From the NCBI RefSeq assembly GCF_030757795.1, contig NZ_JAUQWH010000050.1, positions 1-50,962 of the forward strand: a DNA stretch of 50,962 bases, given 5' to 3'. This DNA comes from Actinoplanes oryzae. Its GTDB lineage: Bacteria > Actinomycetota > Actinomycetes > Mycobacteriales > Micromonosporaceae. The notes under the pieces were generated by a model, which searched no databases, was not told the origin of the DNA, and was given only the letters and a program-made list of their open reading frames with translations. This document shows, in pieces, positions 43,350-50,962 of the stretch. Each line of letters starts with the position of its first letter. Position 1 is the first letter of the stretch. Made by a program: the position numbers and the translations under genes.

Positions 43350-43378
43350 TTGGTTTACATCTATGTAAAGCATAGTGT
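43350..43378 (+). promoter_or_regulatory. Promoter and palindrome before the CE1 esterase
   Basis: The 309-bp spacer 43106-43414 ends with TTGGTT (43350-43355), 17 bp, TAGTGT (43373-43378). A perfect palindrome tttacat-ct-atgtaaa (43354-43369) overlaps it. Confidence 0.5.
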
Positions 43379-43391
43379 GGGAGCGCTCCCG
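43378..43391. promoter_or_regulatory. CebR-like operator
   Basis: tgggagcgctcccg matches the CebR/CelR cellobiose-repressor box TGGGAGCGCTCCCA at 13 of 14 bases and lies over the predicted transcription start of the esterase gene. Confidence 0.75.
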
Positions 43392-43414
43392 TGCGTCTAT
43401 GGAAGGAGCTTCGC

Positions 43415-44683
43415 ATGAGAAAGCTCTGGACCGCCCTGTGTGCCGCGGTCGTCGCCCTCGCTGTCGCCGTCGTGCTGCCGGCGGCGCCCGCCTCCGCCGC
43501 TGCGCTGACCGAGGTGACGAACTTCGGTGCCAACCCCACCGGCCTGCGCATGCACCTCTACGTGCCCGACCAGCGGCCCGCCGCGCCGGCCCTGCTCGTC
43601 GCCGTGCACTACTGCACCGGCTCGGGCCCGGCGTTCTACTCGGGTACGGAGTTCAAGTCGCTCGCCGACCAGTACGGCTTCATCGTCATCTACCCGTCGG
43701 CCACGCGCTCGGGCAACTGCTTCGACGTGTCCAGCCCCGGCGCCCTGACCCACAACAGCACCAGCGACCCGGCCGGCATCGTGTCCATGGTCCGGTACGT
43801 GCAGCAGCAGTACCGCACCGACGTCGACCGCACTTTCGTCACCGGCGCCTCGTCCGGCGGGATGATGACCAATGTGCTGCTCGGCGACTATCCCGACGTG
43901 TTCGCGGCCGGCTCGGCGTTCATGGGTGTGCCGTTCGGGTGCTTCGCGGCCTCGGCCGGCGATCCCACCAATCCCGCCAATCAGGCCGGCTGGAACAGCA
44001 CCTGCTCGTCCGGGCAGCTCATCAAGACGCCGGCGGCGTGGGGCGACCTCGTCCGGGCCGCGTATCCGGGCTACACCGGCAGGCGGCCGCGGATGCAGGT
44101 GTTCCACGGCGCCACGGACACGACGCTCGCGTACCCGAACTTCGGGGAAGAGATCAAGCAGTGGACCAATGTGCTCGGTGTGAGCCAGACGCCAGTGGCC
44201 ACGGACACGCCGCAGTCCGGCTGGACCCGCACCCGCTACGGCGCGAACACGGTCCAGGCGCCCGTCGAGGGCATCAGCGTCGCCAACGTGGGCCACTCGC
44301 TGCCGCTGAGCGGCATGGCCCGGATGGCGATCGCCTTCTTCGGCCTGGACACGACGACCCCGCCGACGGATCCGACGACCCCGCCACCGTCCGGCGCGTG
44401 CACCGCGACCGTGTCGCTCAACTCGTGGACCGGGGGCTATGTCGCCACCGTCCGCGTGACCGCCGGCGCGGCCGCGCTCAGCGGCTGGACGGTGAGCGTG
44501 ACACTGCCGTCGGGCGGCGCCGTGACCAGCACCTGGAACGCCGGCGCGACGGGCAGCTCGGGGACCGTCAGCTTCCGCAACGTCACCTGGAACGGGCAGG
44601 TCGCGGCGGGCGGCAGCACCGAGTTCGGCTTCCAGGGCACGGGTGCCGGCCCCACCGCGGCCCCGGTCTGCCAGGCGGCCTGA
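43415..44683 (+). CDS. Secreted CE1-type esterase with CBM2
   Basis: 422 residues. Signal peptide (MRKLWTALCAAVVALAVAVV then LPAAPASAA). The catalytic domain (about 30-310) is of the PHB-depolymerase/acetylxylan/feruloyl esterase family: nucleophile VTGASSGGMMT (GxSxG), acid likely in FHGATDTTLAY, His in ANVGHSLPL. A TTTPPTDPTTPPP linker leads to a CBM2 (ACTATVSLNSWTGGYVATVRVTAGAAALSGW ... TEFGFQGTG) that binds cellulose or xylan. The CBM and the CebR box argue for plant polymer side-chain release. aaggag before the ATG at 43415. Confidence 0.88.
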   Translation: MRKLWTALCAAVVALAVAVVLPAAPASAAALTEVTNFGANPTGLRMHLYVPDQRPAAPALLVAVHYCTGSGPAFYSGTEFKSLADQYGFIVIYPSATRSGNCFDVSSPGALTHNSTSDPAGIVSMVRYVQQQYRTDVDRTFVTGASSGGMMTNVLLGDYPDVFAAGSAFMGVPFGCFAASAGDPTNPANQAGWNSTCSSGQLIKTPAAWGDLVRAAYPGYTGRRPRMQVFHGATDTTLAYPNFGEEIKQWTNVLGVSQTPVATDTPQSGWTRTRYGANTVQAPVEGISVANVGHSLPLSGMARMAIAFFGLDTTTPPTDPTTPPPSGACTATVSLNSWTGGYVATVRVTAGAAALSGWTVSVTLPSGGAVTSTWNAGATGSSGTVSFRNVTWNGQVAAGGSTEFGFQGTGAGPTAAPVCQAA

Positions 44684-44707
44684 CGCGGCGGTGGCACGCT
44701 TGGGGGC

Positions 44708-45331
44708 ATGGATTTCCGCTGGGCCTACAAGTCGGCCGTCGCCGTGTTCACCGATCTCGTCTACCGCGTGCCGGAGGAGCGGTGGGACGGTCCCGGGCTC
44801 GGGGAGTGGACGCTGCGGGAGCTGACCGGGCACGTGGTCGGGTCCGCCCTGCGGGAGGTGTCGTCGGCGCTGGGCGGGCCCGCGGCCACGGTCGACGTGG
44901 CATCGCCGGAGGGCTACTGGGCCTTCGCGAGGGCGGCGCCGGCCGACGTGGTGGCGGCCGTCCGGGCGGCGGCCACCGAGGACGCCCGCAAGACGGCGGC
45001 GGAGCTCGGGCCGGAGCCGGCGGCCGGCGTGGCCGAGTACGCGAGGGCGGCGGCCCAGTCGCTGTCGGCGGCCGGGGACGCCGATGTGGTGCTGACCGCG
45101 GTGGGCGGGATGCGGGTGCGGGAGTGGATCCCCACCCGCACGTTCGAGCTGGTCGTGCACGGGCTCGACGTCGCCGCGGCCGCCGGGGTCGAGGCGGAGT
45201 TCGCCGAGGAGGTGCTGGCCGTGGTCACCCTGCAGGCCGCCCGGGTGGCCGCGACCGGCAAGGACAAGACGCTCGTGCTGCGCGCCCTGACCGGCCGGGC
45301 CACGCTGCCGGCGGACTTCTCGGTGGTCTGA
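44708..45331 (+). CDS. Mycothiol-dependent isomerase-like (DinB-fold) protein
   Basis: 207 residues. The N-terminal DinB-like domain has LGEWTLRELTGHVVGSALREVSS and a late His in FELVVHGLDVAAAAGV. It resembles the first domain of the protein at 22057-22809 but lacks the second MDMPI domain. No substrate is evident. A CACGCT box ends 7 nt before the ATG at 44708. Confidence 0.8.
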   Translation: MDFRWAYKSAVAVFTDLVYRVPEERWDGPGLGEWTLRELTGHVVGSALREVSSALGGPAATVDVASPEGYWAFARAAPADVVAAVRAAATEDARKTAAELGPEPAAGVAEYARAAAQSLSAAGDADVVLTAVGGMRVREWIPTRTFELVVHGLDVAAAAGVEAEFAEEVLAVVTLQAARVAATGKDKTLVLRALTGRATLPADFSVV

Positions 45332-45446
45332 GATACGCCTCCGCCACGTCCCTGCGGCGACATGTCCAGCGAGGGCGGGCAATGTCTCACGTTGTTGCGA
45401 ACGAGGAAACTCCGCACAGCGGATCTGCGCCGAATTTGCTTGTCGA

Positions 45447-45692
45447 TCAGTCCGCCAGGTGGCGCAGGACCGCGATCACGGCCGCGGCGAGGCCGGCGGC
45501 GGGCACGATGCGACTTGCCGCGCCGATCCATTGGTCGAGAGCGGGAAAACGCGACGCGTCGGGATCGTCCTCTCCCCGGGCGACCGCGCTCGCTCGCCTG
45601 ACGAAATCCGGTGATCCACCGTTGCGGGCGATCAGATCGACGAAGCCGGGAGAGATGGGGCCGCCGTCACGAATGTCTTGATCTCCGGTCAT
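45447..45692 (-). CDS. Small hypothetical protein
   Basis: 81 residues. The first 55 are soluble (DQDIRDGGPISPGFVDLIARNGG) and the last 25 form a hydrophobic helix (RIVPAAGLAAAVIAVLRHLAD) that could touch the membrane. No family recognised. ggaggtgaacc directly before the ATG at 45692 is the best RBS in this stretch. It lies 11 nt behind the GAF-like gene, so the two form an operon. Codon GC is lower than in the neighbours. Confidence 0.7.
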   Translation of the reverse strand: MTGDQDIRDGGPISPGFVDLIARNGGSPDFVRRASAVARGEDDPDASRFPALDQWIGAASRIVPAAGLAAAVIAVLRHLAD

Positions 45693-45703
45693 GGTTCACC
45701 TCC

Positions 45704-46462
45704 CTAGCGAAGTCTATATGTCCACCACGTCTGCGGTGGATCCCCCGCAAGCTCAATCATCCTGGCCACATCGCGCAAGATTTGTGCCATGGCGGGGTCG
45801 TTGGCTTGCGCCGATGTCAGCGGGGCGTCGATGGCGACGCACCCCATGCGTTTGCCGCTGCGGCCGCGCTGACAATAAATGGGGCTGGCCACAATCGTTC
45901 GGTAATCGGATGTCAATTGGAACTCGCCCCAGGTGAGACCGTATCTGTCCTTCGGATCCAGACTCTTCCATCGGGTCTTCCCCGCGGAGTTGTGGGTCCT
46001 GAAGAAGGTGTTCCAATTGACCGCCACGATGCGGTCGTCGTCCCACGAAACGCCGATCACCCCTTTGCCCGGCCGCCATACCGGCGCGGTCATCGAGGGT
46101 TTGGCTCCCAGGCGGATCCCGCCCACGTTGACGAGACGGCGAAAACGGGGAAGGCCGCGGATGAGAAAGGCGTGGACCCCGACCTCCTCCCAGGGAACGC
46201 CGAACTTGTTGACCACCTCGCACAGCCCCGCGCTGAGCGTGGCCCGGATGTTCTGCTCGTACTCGCGTACCGCCTTCGCCTGTAAGGAGGGCAATGCCGC
46301 GACGAGCAGATCGTGAACGGTCACATAGGCGACCACCGCAATGGCCGCCCATAAGGCCTTGTGATCCCAGAAATCTTTTCTTGGTAGATTCAATTGCGCG
46401 GATGTCAGCATCGCAGCGCCTGCGGCGAAAGCCAATGCGCGCGCCAGTCGTGACCATCGCAC
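45704..46462 (-). CDS. GAF-like membrane protein, lower GC than its neighbours
   Basis: 252 residues from the GTG at 46462. Two N-terminal hydrophobic segments (ALAFAAGAAMLTSAQ, ALWAAIAVVAYVTVHDLLVAAL) precede a soluble domain with a GAF-like pattern (MTAPVWRPGKGVIGVSWDDDRIVAVN ... RTIVASPIYCQRGRSGKRMGCVAIDAP). GAF domains sense small ligands or redox state. The HMM match is not checked. The longer frame starts with TTG at 46495. A TACTGT box precedes GTG 46462 by 6 nt. Base composition suggests gain by transfer. Confidence 0.65.
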   Translation of the reverse strand: MRWSRLARALAFAAGAAMLTSAQLNLPRKDFWDHKALWAAIAVVAYVTVHDLLVAALPSLQAKAVREYEQNIRATLSAGLCEVVNKFGVPWEEVGVHAFLIRGLPRFRRLVNVGGIRLGAKPSMTAPVWRPGKGVIGVSWDDDRIVAVNWNTFFRTHNSAGKTRWKSLDPKDRYGLTWGEFQLTSDYRTIVASPIYCQRGRSGKRMGCVAIDAPLTSAQANDPAMAQILRDVARMIELAGDPPQTWWTYRLR

Positions 46463-46575
46463 CGGGCAACAGTACACATGCCGACGGGCCGGCAAAAATC
46501 AGGAATCCCTCAATCGGGTGACCGTTGACAATGGTCCGGGTGACGTCCTGAACGGTGAAAGATCAAGAAATGCGA

Positions 46576-46602
46576 ACGCCCCGCCGGGAAACGGCGGGGC
46601 GT
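46576..46602 (-). terminator. Terminator of acn
   Basis: acgccccgccg and cggcggggcgt form an 11-bp stem around ggaaa, followed on the minus strand by a T-rich run. Confidence 0.85.
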
Positions 46603-46615
46603 CCACGGTACGGAC

Positions 46616-49387
<2,772 letters not shown>

Positions 49388-49450
49388 GTCATCTCCTTCA
49401 CACCCAGCGACCGTGAGTAGTCCTCAGCAGTCTCGCGCACCGGTCGGCGC

Positions 49451-49479
49451 CGCGTAGCGGTTAGGCACACCTAACTCAA
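49451..49479 (-). promoter_or_regulatory. acn proximal promoter
   Basis: On the minus strand TTGAGT (49474-49479), 17-bp spacer, TACGCG (49451-49456). The iron box lies in the spacer. Confidence 0.5.
49460..49475. promoter_or_regulatory. Iron box (DtxR/IdeR/DmdR type)
   Basis: gttagg-caca-cctaac, a perfect palindrome. The 14-bp core agrees with the right part of the TTAGGTTAGGCTCACCTAA-type consensus at 13 of 14 positions; the outer left 5 bp are poor (2 of 5). Confidence 0.6.
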
Positions 49480-49495
49480 CGTCGATGTGTTCGCC

Positions 49496-49515
49496 TAAAC
49501 CGTACGTCCGTCTTG
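49496..49515. promoter_or_regulatory. Second copy of the acnR upstream motif
   Basis: taaaccgtacgtccgtcttg, 16 of 20 bases identical to 38966-38985. On the minus strand it lies in the spacer of a possible distal promoter (TTAACA-16-TAGGCG). Confidence 0.55.
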
Positions 49516-49564
49516 TTAAAACGCGCAAGTTTGACGCCATGATCACGGGGGTACGTCGTGTTCC

Positions 49565-49954
49565 GTGAAGTCACCCGTTGATCTGGACCACCTCACGGAC
49601 TTCTTCGACCGGTACGGCTCGGCGCTCACGCGAGGCGACGTGTCCGCGATCGCGGGGTGCTACGCCCTGCCCGGGATGGTGGTCGCGGACTCGTACAGCT
49701 TCACCTTCACGTCCCCGGCGGCGGTCGCGTTGTCCTTCCTGGGCGCTGCTCCCGCGTACCAGGAGCAGCAGATCGTGGCGGCACACGCGCAACTTCGCGA
49801 CGTGCGCCGGCTCAGCACGGCGCTGGCGATGGTCGACGTCGAGTGGGAGTACCTCGACAGCTTCGGCAACGCGGTCCCCGGCGAGAGCTTCAGCTATCTG
49901 CTGCGCTCCGACGCCGAGGGACCCCGCATCACCACGGTCATCGCGACTCGCTGA
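49565..49954 (+). CDS. NTF2/SnoaL-like protein
   Basis: 129 residues, single cup-shaped domain: LTDFFDRYGSALTRGDVSAIAGCYALPGMVV ... TALAMVDVEWEYLDSFG ... FSYLLRS. No catalytic residues can be assigned. Divergent from acn. GTG start. Its 3' end overlaps the NmrA-like gene by 17 nt. Confidence 0.8.
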   Translation: MKSPVDLDHLTDFFDRYGSALTRGDVSAIAGCYALPGMVVADSYSFTFTSPAAVALSFLGAAPAYQEQQIVAAHAQLRDVRRLSTALAMVDVEWEYLDSFGNAVPGESFSYLLRSDAEGPRITTVIATR

Positions 49955-50804
49955 CCACCTCCGACAGCAGGGCGCGCACGGAGATCGCGGGGCGGCCGAG
50001 CAGCTTCTCCAGGTCGGGCGCGGTGACGCCGAACTCGCCGCGGCGCGACGCCTGGAACATGCCCAGCGCGATGCGGGCGCGGAACTCGGGCACGCCGTTC
50101 GCGATCAGGCCGGCGGCGAACTCCTCGTCGCCGATGACGACGTGCCGGACCGGGCGGCCGGTGAGCTCGCTGAGGATCGCTGCCACGCCGGCCATGTCGA
50201 CGGTCTGCGGGGCGGTCAGCGGCGGCGTCGGCCCCTCGAAGCGGCCGGGCTCGGTGAGCACGACGGCGGCCGCCTCGGCGAGGTCGTCGTGCGCGGTCCA
50301 GGACACGGGTCCGTCGGCCGGGGTGAGCAGCTCGCCGCTCTCCAGGCTCCGGCCCAGCTGCCACCGGATCGTCTCGGCATAGAAGCCGTTGCGCAGGGCC
50401 GTCCACGGCTGGCCCGTGGCGGCCAGGTGCTGCTCGGACGCGGCGTGCGCGTGCATCGGGGAGAAAACGGAATCGGCCCCGGCGCCCTGGTGGCTGGTGT
50501 AGACCACGCGCTCCGCGCTGGCGGCGACGGCCGCGTCGATCGCGGCACTGTTCGCGGCGACGGCCTCGGCGCCGGTCAGGTTCGCCGAGACGACGAGCAC
50601 CTGCCGCGCGCCCTCGAAGGCGTGCGGGAGCGACGCCGGGTCGGTGAAGTCGCCGCGGCGCACCCGCACGCCACGGTCGGCGAGACCGGCGGCCTGCTCG
50701 GGGTCGCGGACGCTCACCGCGACCTGGTCGGCGGGAACGCGGGCGAGCAGTCGCTCGACGATGCGGGAGCCGAGCTTGCCGGTCGCTCCGGTAATGACGA
50801 ACAT
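49938..50804 (-). CDS. NmrA/QorR2-type NAD(P)-binding protein
   Basis: 288 residues, atypical SDR. MFVITGATGKLGSRIVERLL is the GxxGxxG site. RGDFTDPASLPHAFEGARQVLVVSA and VVYTSHQGAGADSVFSPMHAHAASEQHLAATGQPWTALRNGFYAE follow the NmrA-like pattern, with no YxxxK. May be a quinone reductase or redox sensor. The adjacent divergent TetR probably regulates it. Confidence 0.88.
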   Translation of the reverse strand: MFVITGATGKLGSRIVERLLARVPADQVAVSVRDPEQAAGLADRGVRVRRGDFTDPASLPHAFEGARQVLVVSANLTGAEAVAANSAAIDAAVAASAERVVYTSHQGAGADSVFSPMHAHAASEQHLAATGQPWTALRNGFYAETIRWQLGRSLESGELLTPADGPVSWTAHDDLAEAAAVVLTEPGRFEGPTPPLTAPQTVDMAGVAAILSELTGRPVRHVVIGDEEFAAGLIANGVPEFRARIALGMFQASRRGEFGVTAPDLEKLLGRPAISVRALLSEVVSESR

Positions 50805-50837
50805 ATCGTGCCTCCTGGTATCGGTGGAACCGCGTCA

Positions 50838-50868
50838 ACGTTAGCGCTGGAATCGCCGGTGTTGTCAA
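50838..50868 (-). promoter_or_regulatory. Promoter of the NmrA-like gene
   Basis: Minus strand TTGACA (50863-50868), 19-bp spacer, TAACGT (50838-50843). A perfect -35. caggagg precedes the ATG at 50804. Confidence 0.5.
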
Positions 50869-50889
50869 GGCGGTGTTATCGTTGGCACC

Positions 50890-50962
50890 ATGACGGCGGG
50901 TCGGGAGAGCACGCGACTGCGGATCATCAACGTGGCTGCCCGGCTGCTCGCCGAGAGCGGGC
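50890..50962 (+). CDS. TetR-family regulator, N-terminus only (cut by window end)
   Basis: 24 residues visible: MTAGRESTRLRIINVAARLLAESG, the first helix of a TetR HTH. It is divergent from the NmrA-like gene (85-bp spacer) and likely its repressor. Confidence 0.75.
   Translation, partial: MTAGRESTRLRIINVAARLLAESG

Noticed and set aside
43158..43373. 71-residue minus-strand open frame before the esterase
   Set aside because: It covers the promoter and operator sequences and has no RBS or conserved features.
43415..44310. Naming the CE1 protein a polyhydroxybutyrate depolymerase
   Set aside because: The domain family includes acetylxylan and feruloyl esterases, and the CBM2 and CebR-like box favour plant polymers.

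Overview
The window is chromosomal DNA from a very GC-rich actinomycete. The codon bias, the actinobacterial order of pentose-phosphate, heme A and SUF genes, mycothiol-dependent enzyme families and many leaderless-looking starts (TANNNT about 6-7 nt before ATG/GTG) fit the Micromonosporaceae (Actinoplanes-like). That placement is inferred from layout and not from a database match. No rRNA, tRNA, CRISPR array, insertion sequence or phage gene was seen.

Region 1 (1-10.7 kb): the tail of a Pro/Ser-rich protein, a VOC protein, a FAD monooxygenase, a small secreted protein, then a minus-strand pentose-phosphate operon tkt - tal - (PGI relative) - zwf - opcA - pgl. The PGI relative has lost every recognisable catalytic motif of phosphoglucose isomerase but remains an intact, translationally coupled gene. 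Region 2 (10.9-20.5 kb): ctaB (heme O synthase), a small conserved protein, divergent ctaA (heme A synthase), and a complete SUF Fe-S assembly operon sufR-sufB-sufD-Rieske-sufC-sufS-sufU-sufT, with a near-consensus promoter that places sufR on a leaderless mRNA.

Region 3 (20.6-34 kb): mixed housekeeping and accessory genes: a secreted Pro-tailed protein, a mycothiol-dependent isomerase relative, an AlkD-type glycosylase, an actinobacterial Vms1-like (VLRF1) peptidyl-tRNA hydrolase, a histidine phosphatase, a LysE exporter, a zinc metallopeptidase, an ABC-F ATPase, a small HTH protein, an enoyl-CoA hydratase, an ABC exporter, a SnoaL-MVL lectin fusion and a Mug-type glycosylase. Region 4 (34-38.9 kb): a MurF-like protein without its P-loop, converging on a minus-strand operon made of a TIGR04222-like membrane protein with a Cys-Gly tail, a DUF692/MNIO iron oxidase, an HvfC-like partner and a short-chain dehydrogenase lacking the usual Tyr-x3-Lys. 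This looks like a self-contained peptide-tail modification system and is the strongest candidate for an under-described system. An AcnR-like TetR gene lies just upstream of it.

Region 5 (39-51 kb): a HAD phosphatase, a TetR/MFS efflux pair, a DUF2630 protein, a RIO-type kinase, a secreted CE1 esterase with a CBM2 under a CebR-like operator, a second mycothiol-type protein, a lower-GC pair (GAF-like membrane protein plus small protein), aconitase (acn), an NTF2-like protein, an NmrA-like NAD(P)-binding protein and the start of another TetR gene. The acn promoter region carries an iron-box-like (DtxR/IdeR/DmdR) palindrome and a 20-bp motif that matches 16 of 20 bases of the palindrome upstream of the distant acnR-like gene, so acn and acnR appear to remain linked by regulation although about 7.7 kb of unrelated genes separates them.
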